Source of the DNA: Phoronis australis
Lineage: Eukaryota > Phoronida > Phoronidae
Direction: 5' to 3'
Assembly (NCBI GenBank): GCA_002633005.1
Contig: NMRA01000002.1
Location: forward strand, 2,934,228 to 2,998,227
Length of the DNA stretch: 64,000 nucleotides
The position numbers and the translations under genes were made by a program. This document shows positions 48,401 to 60,400 of this stretch, one piece after another; the stretch's first letter is position 1; every line of letters begins with the position of its first letter. The notes below the pieces were generated by a model that saw nothing but the letters and a program-made list of their open reading frames with translations, did no database searches and was not told the DNA's origin.

Positions 48401-51400
48401 GTTTTATGACATCTACACAGTACAAACCATGCTAGTAATAGACCAAAATTTTCTTGGTCATTATTGTTGTGGAGAAATTTGGCAAAACATATGTTCTGGC
48501 TAGTGTTTCATGAGACACCTGGTGCCTCACTAGTGCACTCTAGTAAAACGAGAACAATCGAAAGTAACTGCAACGCTGAAAAGTTAGATAGGTGTCCCTA
48601 TGCCTTTTGCAGTGCATCAGACGCGCTTGGTTCACATCGTTGGACATTTTGCACTGATCACAAGATTATGACTTTTAGAGGATCTTCATGAATGAAATTC
48701 TCCAGCCTGCTGCTTTTTCTTGGGAAATTGGAGAAACAGTTAATTCAAACCTGTATGATCTGGCGATTTCTACCAGACAGGTTACGTGTCCATAATGTAG
48801 AAGGCTGCAACGCCTTTGATAAGCAGGGCAAATGTCTATTAAATAGAAGTCTCGGCTTCCATTCCACACTTAGGGCTGCTTGAGCATGCCATGCGGCATG
48901 TTATACCTTGAAACCGCGCTAAGTTGCAGTGCCCAGTAATTTCCTGGATCACCTGCTGAATACCAACTAAGCCATAAAAGTTTGATAGAACCCTTTGGCT
49001 CCATAAGGCATTGGCCGCTACTCCAAAATGGTGAATTTCAGCACTCATCACAAGCCTCACCCTCAAACTGAACCTGGGCCAGGGATCTAATCTTTCTACT
49101 CGGAATCGGACTGAATTATTTTTGACATTTTCTAATCTACTTTATTTGTGCTGTTTCCAGGTAAGCATCTTATCACTGAATATTCTAGTACATAATGGCT
49201 TGCGTCGATAACTGTCTGATCCTAGTTTGCACTAATTTTGTTGACCACGTCATTACGGCTACAGGTTGAAGTCTGAACTCCAAGTTTGGACTTCTTACTT
49301 GAAATCTTGAGTGTTTACTTGACTTTGTAGTTCAAATCTAGGGATCTTCAAATAAGAACTTTTACCAGAAACTCGTGCGCATAAAACACAATGTATTCCA
49401 GCACAGAATACTTGAAACCTACCATGCCTTTGCACAAAAGTAAAACGGAAAATCCCACAAATTATTTTGAGTTTGATTTAAAGTACACAGATTTAGCCCC
49501 AGACCCTCATGACAATGGTAAAAACATGCTTCACGGCTACCTCATCACTAGCCTCTCCCTTGAACATAACCTGGTTACAAGAATATAAACTCATGGTCAC
49601 AAGACTATAAACTCACATGTTTCATGGCAACCTCGCCTAGTGTGGACGAGTGTTTACGAATACTCTCCAGGAAGTCCTTCAGATCTGACATGGACGCGTC
49701 CTTGATCTGCTCACGGAGCTGCGGTATCGTCTCCGTCATCACCTGACTGAACCTGTAGCTACTGACCCGCGGCAGGTAAGTGTGTTCCAACTGCTCCAAT
49801 GTCTTCAGTGCCGGGTAGTAACGCTTACTCTGCATCTGATCACGTAGTTTGTGGTACATCTCCAGAACTACAGTACAAGCCAAAAGTATTCACTAGACAA
49901 AATGTCCCAGAACACCCTGCAACGATGGCTGCGCAGAAGCCAAGGGTAGTCTTCCCCTCATGACTGATAATGACAGGAATTAGGAAAGTTAGTAAAGTGG
50001 GTTTTAAAGTCATTCTGTATGTAATTAGAATTTCACCACCCTAATAGTTATTATCAATAAGCTTTGTTGTCAGACTTAGCAGTTATGACTGGATACCGGT
50101 ATTTTGTTTGGTTACTTTGGTATTGTGGTGTAGGAAACAAAACAACAGGAATGACAACCATTGCACATAGAGGACAACACTTAGCTAAAGGACACTACTC
50201 AACATGACCTTATCTGTACGTTGAAATAAATATATATAAAATGATCCAGACGAAATCTAAAAAATGCTCCGTTACAGTTTTCTAAATCATTCTTCATTTT
50301 CGTTTGATGCACTTTTTTCATAAAAGCCTAAATTTTGATAGCCTCATGTGCCAAAATGTAACACCAACATCGTAACGTTTTGGAAAACGGTGCACAAAGT
50401 ACAGTATCTGAAAGTATTATTTAAATCTTCTTCTCTTCTAATCAGCCATCTGTGAGATGAGAAATTTTTATACGGTCTCCCATTACCCCTAACAAATTAC
50501 ATACTCTTAACACACCGTAAGCTTTTGATTCACCCTTAAAATACTGCTTTGCACAATCCCAGATTTTTTACTACACAAATATGGACCAATCACAAGGGTG
50601 ATATGAGGTCACATGAACTGAGAGAAAGCAGTGTTGCTCTCCCGAGGTCTGTATGATCCGATACACTCAAGGGATCCATCTATACTTGTTTTATCACCTG
50701 ACCACTGAATGCTTCTGACCTCTAATTTTTTCGTCTCTTATTAGATTTGCATGTTTTTTACATATTTTAATGTACTGGCATCGTCTATTTGCTTCACGGT
50801 CAGTGGTCGGATCATGAATAGCGATTTCTGACATCTGGGCACCATGAACGATATGTTATATTCCAGACTAAGTTGAATAATATTAGGCTCTATATCGGAA
50901 GTTGTCATACCGCGTCTCAGCAAATCAGAGGACAGAAGCATCGGGCACGGTTATCTGAGCAAAAATTCAAACATGGTGCAAATTTCGCGTCATGTTTTTG
51001 TACCTTTATTTCTGTTCTGTTAATTCAGAAAAACAACAATTAGTTACACATGATTTTTACTTGCTGGGCACGTCACTATGATTTTCAACACAAAACAATA
51101 ACAATAAGTACCACTATGCTACACTACTTGAGTCATGTCTTGTAACTCTGGCTCTTTAAGATTACCAAGCATGGAGCAAAACATGATGCAGCACCATGTT
51201 TATAAAAATTTAAGGACAACACTAGAGGGAGGAACAGTCACTTAATGGGTTCCACCATTTTGTGAACCAGATTTCTCCACTAACCAACAGGCCTGAAAAC
51301 TGGTTCTCAAAATCAGGGACCTCTAATCAACTATTGCCTGTGTTTGTGTAACAATATGTAGTAACTACTAGGAACAGTAGCCAATGCTAACTAACACCAA

Positions 51401-54400
51401 GAAAAAGATTGACATGTTCTGGCAAGATATCCTACCAAGTGGGACTCTAGGGTTAAGAACAGGAGCGTGACATGAATGATGGGATCAATGTGTCATAACC
51501 AGTTGCTAAGCACGCTCCCTTGAGCAGTTGACAAAGGGGAACAAGGAAACACATCTGAAGCTTGGCTAAAAATAGCCTATTGCAAATATCTTCAAAATGA
51601 TCTAAATGTTTAGCACTGTCACTGTTGGCAGTATTATTGCTGTAATTACGACGGTAATCTCTCATCAATTTTGCTGAAAAAAACAAAAATAACAATTCTC
51701 CATATGTTGTCGATTTGAGATACACAAGGCCAGTTCAAACCCGAAGCTTTTTTAACTTTTGCAATCTCACCGGTTCCTCAAATCTCGCAGATAATGATAA
51801 CCACTATGCGGTGTACCTGGTAAGCACAGCTCGAGATTCTCAATGGTGGACGCTATGTTCTGTTGCGTCTTGCGGCAGCGAACCAGTTCCTCCACCTTGG
51901 CTACCAGTTTCTTCCCCGACTCTTGGAGCGTCTCGTTGCTAAACTGGACGTCATCCTGTAGAAGAAACCACATTTATTAGGCATCATGGATAGCGAGTGA
52001 AAAACCAAAATAAGCGCAGAGTTGGCCTGCACAGAATTAACATGCGTACCATAACTAAACTTTCATGTTTTCCAAAAGCTTGCAACTTTGCAGCAATTTA
52101 CTAAAGACTTATTACCAAATGTTGCTTGATGACGGCAGTACATAATGTTCTTGACAGTTATGTTTATTAAAGAAGCAGTCTTATTGTGTACAAATTCTAA
52201 TAAGTCACTGTAACTTGCAGGTTACTGTAATGCATGTATGATATTGGGTGGATGACTCCCCATGTGGCCTCAGTGTGACACTGATGTTGAAATACTTAAA
52301 CATCTGGTAAAGTCATGCCCAGCTATTCACAGGTTTTGGAGCAAGGTCCTGTATGGCACCATTACACTCTGCTGAAGGAACCATTACACACAAATGGCAA
52401 CAAACAGAAAAAAATGACAATTTTCTTAAACTGGTAGGCTTGAAACTTCTTTCACAAAGATCCAGGGGTACATCCAGGATTTCAAAAATCAGGCGTCCAA
52501 AATGGATTTCCCAAATGCTCAAGACGTCCATGACAAATAATACACAACAGCGGCTTTATGACCCCAAGACTAATTAGCATTATAGTAATGTTACAGTAAC
52601 TGTGAAGACATAGTTCTGCACTAAAGTTTTTCGTATCTTACATCATATCTAAACCAACTTTTCATTGTGGACAGGCCACTGAGCTGCCAGAGGGGCTGCT
52701 GGCAAGTTAAAAGAGACAACCATGCTTACTTGCTTAGTGAACTTGGGTGTCAGAGTGTCCTAACTTGAGTGTATAAATTTGCGTCAGGGTGTCCATTTGG
52801 ACGCCCTGGACACCCCCTAAATGAAGGCCTGCGAAGATCCTGTTGAGTGATGACACGGGTCTTATTAGTTTCACTCAGGTGTTACGTGCAACGGGCCCGA
52901 CTGTGTGATGTATGTACGTCTCATGCACATCAAAAGACACCAGACTACCCGCACTCTAGCTTTATTGTATCCTAAATCACAGATCTACCAAACATTTTCC
53001 TATCAAAGTCACTTTGTTGAACAATATTTTTGTCAACACACAAAGCCTCAATTACCCAAGCGACACAATGAAAACTTGTATGAAACCCAACCAAGAAAAA
53101 TATGATTCATCGATCGCATATTGCTCATCCGTTCCAATTACACTATATTTCACCTGCTATTTTCTTACATATATNNNNNNNNNNNNNNNNNNNNNNNNNN
53201 NNNNNNNNNNNNNNNNNNNNNNNNNNNNNNNNNNNNNNNNNNNNNNNNNNNNNNNNNNNNNNNNNNNNNNNNNNNNNNNNNNNNNNNNNNNNNNNNNNNN
53301 NNNNNNNNNNNNNNNNNNNNNNNNNNNNNNNNNNNNNNNNNNNNNNNNNNNNNNNNNNNNNNNNNNNNNNNNNNCAGAGTGTGAGAGGGAGTGTGGGAGG
53401 GAGGGGAATCGGTGGGAGAGGGGTGGGAGGCAGGGAAAGAGGGAGGGGGGGGGGGTGGGAGAGAGGGAGGGAAACTTACAAGTTTTAAAACATTTATACG
53501 GTAGTAAAATCTTAACACTTTTGGCAAAAACTCTGGGAGCTTTGTGATACATTTCATTACAAAGGATAAAGCAAAGTTTCATTTATCAAAATCAAAACAT
53601 CGGTTGTCTTGCACATGGGTGACATACCCACAAAACCATAGGCAGGTCTGTTTATAGGGATGTCTGAAAATGCTAGTAATCTGCTGTGCTCACATTTGAC
53701 CTTTTCACAAGGAAGCACATTTGCACAGATGTCCATCAAACTGCAACAACAAGTCAGCTCTCTATCTGCAGCCTTCTGAGGAATGTCCACACAAACAATT
53801 TTGGCATTACCAAAGTATAACTGATATTCAAGTTCATAGATTCCTGTGTACTAAATGATTAATGGTTGGTGCAATTCAACCAGTCTTTGGTGAGAAGTGT
53901 AACACCATGGTAACAACCTGCCTATTGTGGTGAATGTCACATGACTAGGATTGGTTGGGAGTTATAAAAAGGGCTCGACATAACCAAGTAAACGCTCGAT
54001 AATACGAGTAGAAAAAGTAAAATACGAGTAGAAAATTGACCTCACACATAACATTCAAATGGCGCGGACTGGACGTTCAGGTTTTTTATTTTTTTTTTGT
54101 AGTTACTTTTTACGAGCCCAAATTCGAGAATACGAGTGGTAAATATGCCATCTGTCATATTTTCGAGCGCTGATAAAAAGCAGCCCCAAGAAACAGACAG
54201 GTGCTTTGTGTTTGTGTTATTGCCTCAACTTGACTGGAAAATAAAACTTTGGGAACAGACGATGTGATGCGAGACACTGTGTGTAACTGAAATTTTCTTT
54301 CCTCAAAAGCATTTAAACATAAATTACAAAATTCTTCACTGTCCAGTGGAAAATTAGTGATTTTTCGCGGTACAGAAAATAGGCTTAAAATAGTAGAAAA

Positions 54401-57400
54401 TCGTAATGTATCAACAAAATAACCTACAGTAAAAATTCTCCAGTTTGGGAGGGTGAAAAATTAATTATTTTACTCAATGTCGGAACTCCTACCAAATTTC
54501 AGAAATAGAGAATTACCAACTATGACGAATGACCATTCGCCTTCATGTTACACACTATAGGAACGCAAGACTCTGGTGATAAAAAATCCGATGTTCGATA
54601 ATTGAGAAATATGATGAAAGTCAAAAGCACCCATGTTGCAATCTTCAGAATCAAGAAAAAATCATTTTCAACTTGAAATTCGTGTCCCACATTTTAGAGA
54701 CTATCAGAAACTAGAGAATTTTTACCGTACTAGTGTATAGAACATACACATGGTGTCGACCCCCATTCCCTCTCACCTTGAGCTTAACCGCCTCCTCTCG
54801 CACCTGCAACAGCTCTCGTATGGAGTCAATAAAGCCCTGGTAGTGATGGTTACACATGCGCTCAATCTCCTTGTCATGGTAACGGATGCGGTTGTCCAAC
54901 TTCTGCATAAACAATTGGTGTTCACCTGAGCTGAACACCGACCTGGCAATAAATGGAAAACAAGCTGTACTTCCAGGACAATGATCAATGTTACAAGGAT
55001 TGATCAATTGATATTCATTAAACATATAAGCTCACAGGCCCCCTCTACAATGTGAGAGTGAACGGCTCTTTTGCAGCCACCAGTTCAACGATCTGATCTG
55101 GTCTCATTTTTTGATAACCTTAGTATGCATGAGACATTTTTATTATGGTCACCACAATTTAGATTATAACTGTTGTGTTTAGATTACAACATTACTAGTG
55201 ATTTTATTTTACTTGTCACGGTAAGCACTTGATTTTATTTGTATGCTATTTTAATGTTTTTTGTTATTTCATTCCTTTAATACCGTATGATTTCCTTTTA
55301 ATTTTTTTATTTTCTTTGTGTTTTGCTCGTTATCACATTTTTTACTTCAATAATTTATCGCTATGTATTATGTATATGTAAGCCTGCACATAATGAATCG
55401 TTTTCCAGGCTAATTCTTTGTATCACGTATTGTCCAACATTTATGTAACAATAAAAAACTAAACAAATCCAAATGACAGGCCAATGCATATTTGCAAAAC
55501 TTATTTCTCTTTCATAATGATCTCATGCACAATACTTTAGAGGTTATCCAACCCTTCACTTAAATATCCATTGACAAATGCATTCACTAAGAATTGAGAC
55601 ATTCTCATTTTAACATTTCAGAAGGCAGAGCTACAAATAAACACATTCCCAGACTGCTAATTGTGTTAGCATTAACAACATCCAGGCAGGTTGACCAGAT
55701 AACTAATAGCTAATGTTGAGCATTTGATTGAAGTTTTCTTACCCACAGAAATTGCATGCTGTATTCAAATTTTATTGTGAAAATACCTAGAAGTCCTTCA
55801 TATTGACGTTCAGGGTTGTTGTGAGGAGTGTTGATTGATACAGAACCGAAGTTAACGTTGTAGGTTAAATATGTAATTAACTTCGCAGTTTAACAGAGGA
55901 ATACTGATAGTTCAATGCACTAAGAACGCTCAACTTCGGTGCAATCACATATATCAGTCACTGTCTACAACGGTACCTGTTGTGATATTTTTTGATGTTT
56001 GTTATTTCAAGTATTCACATTTCTAACATTACACGCACTTGCATTCCGTTTATTATTCGACCACATATATTGACGCGATTGCTTTGGAAATCGTCTTAAG
56101 GTTTTACAAAGATAGAATTATGAGTTTCTGAGTGATTCATTAAGGCTTCGATTAAAATTCACATCTTACCAGCAGCTTCAGATTCCATTTTCTTTAAAAA
56201 ATGAAGTAATTTTCTACATTGCACAGTGAAGCAGATGACGGAAACGGAGTCGTAGTGCGCAGCACCACTGCCGGTCACCTGGGATATCGCGGGAGAGCCC
56301 GCACATAGCCATAGTTCCATTACGATGGCGCCGCGTTCCGAATTTGACATTTGAAATTGGATCTGAGCCCCCCCAAAACACACTAAAACTGCACACACTT
56401 AAAAATCTTGTTTCAGTCTTATAATGTTGATTACCGGGGTTAATTACTAAACTCAACATTTCCCTACGCTCTTGCTGTTTTATTTTTTGCGGCAGCCAAG
56501 GGGGGAGGGAGCCGGGGCCCCACCCTAAAACCACCTATGTGCCAATATTTGCTGATGACATTTGTGTAAAAATAAACCGTGATCTCGATTTATGACTGAA
56601 TATTTATTGAACTAAAAAAAAAACAGTTGTAGGTTTTGATTATCAATCAGAACTTCAAATTCTTCATTAAGCCTAAGTTGCCCTGAAATGGGCAGTCTAG
56701 TCTTTTTTCTCTCTTGGCCGTGTCATCAAAGCCGTCATTTTTGAAAATTGTACATTGTAAAGACAGCCACAAGATGAATCTCTGCTCGGATCATGACTAT
56801 GTCTTTTCAAGTAAAAATACCAAAAAGTTACACTCATAAAAAAGCTACACTCATACAAAAAGTTACACCCATACAAAAAGTTACACCCATACAAAAAGTT
56901 ACTCATACAAAAAGTTACACTCATACAAAAAGTTACACTCATACAAAAACAACATCACCAACAACACGATCAAATTCTGTTTGATAAAAATGTTCAAGAT
57001 TCATAATTACCGGTATCTTGTTTAAACTTTTTGTTTCATACAACTTTTGATCTTTTTCATTAAAATCATGAAAGCTCCAGCTAGCTCCTCGTGCAAAGGT
57101 GGAACATTGTAAAAGTAATTCCAACCAGCGTTTTGAAGTATAATGTATAAAGCATAGTATTTAAAAGTTTCATGGGAATCTGAGATTTGATGTTCCGAAG
57201 TTAGCCAAATTTGCAAATTTTTGTGGGTTACGTAACCTTAAGGTATTCAGGACCCTAGAAAAGTGCCCAATTCTGGCCAACTTTGGAACATCGTATCTCA
57301 GAAATGGCCGATTGAATTTTCATGAAACTTACAGATACTATGCTTTATACATCATTACACTCCAACCCACTGGTTGGAATTGCTTTTAAAATGAAATGAC

Positions 57401-58448
57401 ACTTTAGAAAACAGCTAGTATAAAGTTGAAAATCAAAATCTATAGAATTTACACTTAGTACTTTCAGAAAATATATTTTGCACAGTTAAATTCTACAGCT
57501 TGTAGATATTTGGCTAAATGTATAGACTTGTCGATACAGGACTGCATAACCTTAAGATAACACTAGCTGTTGATGAATGGAAACAGGCAACTACGACCAA
57601 TAGCATGCCTCAAGTCAGATACCGTCCACACTTTCTCCAACTGTGCAACATTTAAGCCGAATCCCTATTGTTCTTCTGCTTTTTTAGATTATATTGAGAA
57701 CTACATTCTAGTGGTGTATGTACCTGGGTGTGAGTGGGTCATCACAATTTACCACGGAATTTGATTCTGTGTTAGGCATGGTCAAGCATCATTGGGTGTG
57801 ACCTCATTAAATAGCCAAGGACCTTATGTTTATAAAACCATGAATTTACTATGACAGACGATAGCAAAGGCAGGCCTAGATCTATTGTTTAAAATTATGA
57901 CTCCTACTTCCTAGATCTTGCCAGCCTATGATTATATATATGCATACTACACTAGTTCTAAATAGTATCTGCTTTTCTTAGGTGGAACAAATGCAATTGC
58001 ACACTTGGGTGTTGTTAAATAAATATGGTATAGTGGAAAGCATCTTATACATCTAACCTCATCTCCACAGTAAACTGCATATATCTGGTCCAATACATCC
58101 ATGCACCAGACAACATGCCACTTATTACACACTCATCTAGAAATGTACTAGTAAGTTACTTACAGGGGTTCCGGAATTTGAGAACCAGTTTTACGTCCAT
58201 TACTCAAGAGGGAAAACTGGTTCTCAAAATGCAAGACCCCTGTAAGTGACTATAACCAATGTCCTTACAGTCCTCATCAAACACCCTTCCTACCTTGTGA
58301 CAAGTGCAAGACTAGGCAGGCTTGCTGATTCACATTCCTGGATGAGATTTTGAACCTCAGAATCAGACAGAACCCCGCTGTTTCTATCTGAGGAAAAGTA
58401 GTCGGAGTCCGTCTCTTGGAATGAGTCTATGACAGGCTTAGAAGCCAT
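27462..58448 (-). CDS. EXOC6: Exocyst complex subunit SEC15 (EXOC6/EXOC6B family), 20 exons
   Basis: Subunit of the exocyst, which tethers secretory vesicles to the plasma membrane. SEC15 family members are Rab11 effectors on the vesicle side. Coding exons in transcript order: 58448-58294, 54942-54777, 51955-51817, 49867-49617, 48134-47940, 47207-47139, 46205-46122, 42533-42487, 42226-42106, 41695-41574, 40209-40056, 39386-39277, 38744-38633, 37741-37671, 36704-36650, 34371-34299, 33611-33505, 30020-29879, 28709-28523, 27594-27462. All junctions are GT-AG and phases match throughout, giving 2493 nt (830 residues plus stop). Human paralogs are about 804-811. Landmarks along the protein are RIRYHDKEIERMCNHHYQGF, LEMYHKLRDQM, MSDLKDFLESIRKHS, QDLVDFSPVYRCLHIYSVL, YYRKQRRKQARL, HLEHSCGYLEDFI, KVAQTACMSSCKH, DWDWSTYLADY and KKNERDKKKLIDT. 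The ATG at 58448 has a good context (gcaaaATGG). An upstream in-frame ATG exists at 58484. Confidence 0.95.
29455..29600. repeat. Tandem repeat, about 45-55 bp, three copies
   Basis: The phrase atagattttattacagctat followed by ccgcttgcacttgttctgg occurs three times in succession in SEC15 intron 18. Confidence 0.85.
30608..31017. repeat. 37-bp minisatellite, about 11 near-identical copies
   Basis: The unit reads cttcagggaagaggtcccaa followed by tctcccaatacatgttg. Only a few A/G changes are seen between copies, so the array is young or homogenised. Because 37 is not a multiple of three, all three plus-strand frames stay open and give misleading repetitive ORFs. It lies in SEC15 intron 17. Confidence 0.95.
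31471..32690. mobile_element. Foldback element built of aaacctggttta palindromes
   Basis: Begins acagccgatttcataaac and ends with the complement, tttatgaaatcggctgtta. Both ends are packed with the palindrome aaacctggtttaa and variants (agaccaggtttaaag). The left arm is internally duplicated (31506-31640 and 31641-31785). A smaller element with ends ggcggattcagg and ccttagattcacctatg sits inside at about 31914-32073. No coding capacity is seen. Confidence 0.75.
34411..34956. mobile_element. Palindromic MITE family R1, intronic copy
   Basis: AT-rich, about 540 bp. It starts near ttaggttatgg and ends near cctacataatattaa, with inner phrases such as gttttatgcaacttt and aaagttagccaaattcg shared with the copies listed below. 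Inserted in SEC15 intron 15. Confidence 0.7.
35790..36150. mobile_element. Foldback family R2, intronic copy
   Basis: Contains cttttgttcgaactcaaaat on the left and tttcgagtgcaaagattaga on the right, with aaaagtagaa in inverted order between. Same family as 47310-47722 and 49076-49506. Confidence 0.65.
36200..36615. mobile_element. R1 MITE copy, left end eroded
   Basis: Shares catgtcttttcaataaaatt, attttatgcaacgtctg and agccaaatttggacattttt with other R1 copies. It ends at ccgtcctacagaac. Lies in SEC15 intron 15, beside exon 15. Confidence 0.65.
37570..37655. repeat. 39-bp direct duplication next to SEC15 exon 14
   Basis: The phrase taggtcaataggccattcca followed by aagtgtccatcaccc occurs twice in tandem, 16 bases from the donor of the exon at 37671-37741. 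Confidence 0.85.
37994..38053. repeat. 21-bp tandem repeat, three copies
   Basis: acccctccccccagtcatta is repeated in tandem. C-rich on the plus strand. Confidence 0.85.
40911..41449. mobile_element. R1 MITE copy, nearly full length
   Basis: Starts aagtaaggttacggaggacc and ends gggttctacatatccttaag, giving imperfect inverted ends. The inner region matches the other copies. Lies in SEC15 intron 10. Confidence 0.75.
43144..43390. repeat. Degenerate ~45-bp tandem repeat, about six copies
   Basis: The word order actagtgatata, gctgacagcactagtg, aaat is repeated with substitutions. Lies in SEC15 intron 7. Confidence 0.8.
44711..44746 (-). CDS. EXOC6: Possible 36-nt cassette exon of SEC15
   Basis: Within intron 7. 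A pyrimidine-rich tract and cag precede 36 nt that encode RVGPAILSTFEK and are followed by the donor gtaggt. Phase is 0 at both ends, so inclusion after residue 353 (PPSNM) and before HESLDGY would keep the frame and give 842 residues. Vertebrate proteins I know lack an insert here. It could be a species-specific alternative microexon or a chance pair of splice sites. Confidence 0.35.
45401..45904. mobile_element. R1 MITE copy
   Basis: Starts ataagatactgtaagacatt and ends ggtcctccataatcttaa. Lies in SEC15 intron 7. Confidence 0.7.
46034..46096. repeat. 31-bp direct duplication beside SEC15 exon 7
   Basis: gtagactttgatttgattta followed by caagacggggt occurs twice, ending about 25 bases from the donor of the exon at 46122-46205. 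Confidence 0.85.
47310..47722. mobile_element. Foldback family R2, best copy
   Basis: The left end gggcgcgggttctaatcttt and the right end aaagattagattccgcgccc are inverted repeats. The interior repeats the words tcgagt, gaactcaa and aaagtagaa in both orientations. Lies in SEC15 intron 5. Confidence 0.75.
47940..48134 (-). CDS. EXOC6: SEC15 linker exon with two NPF motifs
   Basis: Exon 5, residues 238-302. It holds a basic cluster (KRRAKKQKRK, 250-259), a proline run (PPPP, 261-264) and two NPF tripeptides (273-275 and 286-288), each followed by acidic residues. The flanks align with the SEC15 family: the preceding exon ends IRKHS..GEVAMKH and the next opens DLSAQDLVDFSPVYR. This is the known variable linker of the family. 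NPF followed by acidic residues is the usual ligand of EH domains such as those of EHD proteins. Confidence 0.9.
49076..49506. mobile_element. Foldback family R2, decayed copy
   Basis: gggccagggatctaatctttc on the left and acacagatttagccccagac on the right are eroded inverted ends. It lies close to SEC15 exon 4. Confidence 0.65.
50220..50495. mobile_element. R1 MITE copy, partial
   Basis: Matches the middle and right part of the family (ccgttacagttttctaaatc, cattttcgtttgatgcac). Lies in SEC15 intron 3. Confidence 0.6.
52259..52375 (+). pseudogene. LINE reverse-transcriptase C-terminal zinc-knuckle relic
   Basis: The plus-strand reading MWPQCDTDVEILKHL then VKSCPAIHRFW has the pattern C..C (first Cys lost), HL...C, FW. 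This is typical of the zinc-binding region at the C-terminus of non-LTR retrotransposon ORF2 proteins. It stops at TGA after about 38 codons. The rest of the element is gone. It lies in SEC15 intron 2, antisense to the gene. Confidence 0.5.
53175..53374. other. Assembly gap (200 N)
   Basis: Exactly 200 n bases. The right edge is a G-rich low-complexity run (gagggagggagg type, 53375-53475), the probable cause of the gap. It lies in SEC15 intron 2, so no coding exon is expected to be missing. Confidence 0.95.
56070..56540. mobile_element. Right-end fragment of the 60.4-kb transposon family
   Basis: The sequence from ttggaaatcgtcttaagg to ccaccctaaaaccacctatg matches 60920-61398 closely. It includes a short ATG exon-like piece (MESEAAG then gtaagatg on the minus strand). 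The left end is not found. Confidence 0.7.
56817..56948. repeat. 19-bp tandem repeat, about seven copies
   Basis: The unit acaaaaagttacactcata has copies ending in ctcat or cccat. It lies in SEC15 intron 1. Confidence 0.9.
56960..57556. mobile_element. Two R1 MITE fragments head to head
   Basis: 56960-57238 is in plus orientation and 57239-57556 in the opposite orientation. They meet at gtaaccttaaggtattcagg. The second ends ggactgcataaccttaaga. The pair forms a large inverted repeat in SEC15 intron 1. Confidence 0.7.
58156..58250. repeat. 95-bp palindrome just inside SEC15 intron 1
   Basis: tacttacaggggt and acccctgtaagtg form the outer arms, and tgagaaccagtttt pairs with aaaactggttctca. 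It starts 44 bases downstream of the exon 1 donor. A related decayed copy with aaaactggttctcaaaatca lies near 51297. Confidence 0.8.
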
Positions 58449-60400
58449 TTTGCATGTATAATGTACACTCACACACTCACTCACATGCAGACAAGTAATT
58501 CTTCAGATCAATGATGTAGTGGGGCTCTACATGAAAAAACTCAATATTGCCCTGACCTAATTAACCAGCTGTCTGGGGTGGTCTAAGGATTAAGATGTAC
58601 AGTAGAATGGGTGTGTGCAATTAAATATCGACTTGCGATGTAAGAACGAAGGAAATAATCATGGCTTTAAAACAAAAACCACAAAACCTGGTATCTAGAA
58701 ATAAATTATGGAAGGACAATTTTAGGACTGCACCTGGCATCACTATTTGGGAAAAATTTCATTGTCGCACTATGATTGCATAATTCTGGCCAACCTACAC
58801 ATACAAATTGAGACACAATCACAGCTTACTTTGCCTTAAATAATACTCATTGCATTCCGGGTTTAACAAAACTACAATGCAGAGCAGCCAATCAAATGTT
58901 AGCGCCGGGGTCAAGGATTCTGGGTCTGAAATACACAGATCCCAAATGTGGATTTATGTGTTTGGTTTGCAGTTGGCCATTTAGACCATCTACTAATCAC
59001 TGTGTTAACTGAGGTGCAGAGGTAGCAGATGAAATCACACACGCTAAAATGCCCCCCCCCCACCTGGAGGGCCCATTGATCGTCCATATTTGCCATAAAT
59101 TTGAGGCCTTGGGAGTCCATTGACTCATAGCCAAGCTTTTCTAAAGTGATTATGACCAATGAACAAATTCATTTGCTGATTATCTATTGTCACAATGTGG
59201 ATTTCAATCATTAAAGAAAAATCATTTATAGCAAGGTTTATGAACCAACTAAAACTGCGGTATCATTTCAAATCCTCTTCAAGAGTATCATTGACGTAAT
59301 CATTAAGCTTCAAATAGCCTGTCTTACTCATTACCTCTGTCATTAATAAATGTTATTTGACATCAATAATCAGATATAAATCTTGTTCCATCTTCTTTAT
59401 CATGGGGAGCCACAGTGAACTACAACCTACCCCAGACAGTACCAACACAAGCCAAAGCAATCAATTCTTTGATTGACCAGTTGGAAGATTGGCGGTAATT
59501 TCAACTACTCCAGCCACAAACTGAAAATCACAATAAATCCAAGCTGTTACCGTTAAGGTAGAAAGATGAAAAGACCACAAAATGCAATATGGAGAAAGTA
59601 GGAAGGTAAATATTGAATTTGTGGTCCTAGTTTTCACTTTTGAATTCTCCAAGTTTACAACAAATCAGTTGGTTTATCTAGCTCCTTCACCATTCAGTTG
59701 CCACGTCCATGTGCTATGATAGTGGAAATTAGTCAGTTCAGAGTTCATTGGAAAGGGTGAAGACGGCCTGCAGTAGCAGTACGCCAGTAGAGTAGAGGTA
59801 TTAAGACTCCGTATACTAACGGTTTACTTAAATCAAATGTTTGTACCCTTGGTAGGGCTTTGCCTTTGCCCAAGGCATTATCCACAAAACGAGTCGCAAC
59901 ACATTCCAATAAAGCTCAAATGAAACCACAGAAATCGATTGACTTTGTTGAACCTTGAGTGACATGTATTGAGTCAATCCTGACGACAGGGTCCATGTCA
60001 CTTTTTGTTACTGGAGTTAATGATTGATTTCATGACCAAATGGCAAATCAATGTCAATGAGAGTTCCGAATTATTGCTTCCGGGTTACCTCAACGACGAC
60101 CAATGCGTTCCGTCAGAGGATTCAATTTCAGCCGTGAGATGTTCATGCTGCGTGTTCAAAATATCTGATGGTACAGATTCGACTTCTTTGGGCTTAACAA
60201 CCTCTGGAGAGGCGCCCCACTCTGAACTTTCCGTCGCAGAAAGCACCTCTGCCATTTTTATTTTGGAACTGCCCAGTTCCCGTGAGAATTAACGTGACCA
60301 GGTCTGAGAGCCCTCTGTTGACGAACAAAACAAAAAAGTAATCAATTGTACAATTTTGGAATCGGTTGCGATACCTCGGCGGGCCACAATCATGATTTGC

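Noticed and set aside
53014-53582. Long ORFs spanning 53.0-53.6 kb
   Set aside because: Mostly N bases of the assembly gap plus G-rich low complexity.
56159-56398. Alternative first exon of SEC15 (MESEAAG then gtaagatg)
   Set aside because: It lies in a transposon copy repeated at 60.9-61.4 kb, and its phase (one base left over) does not fit SEC15 exon 2, which needs two.
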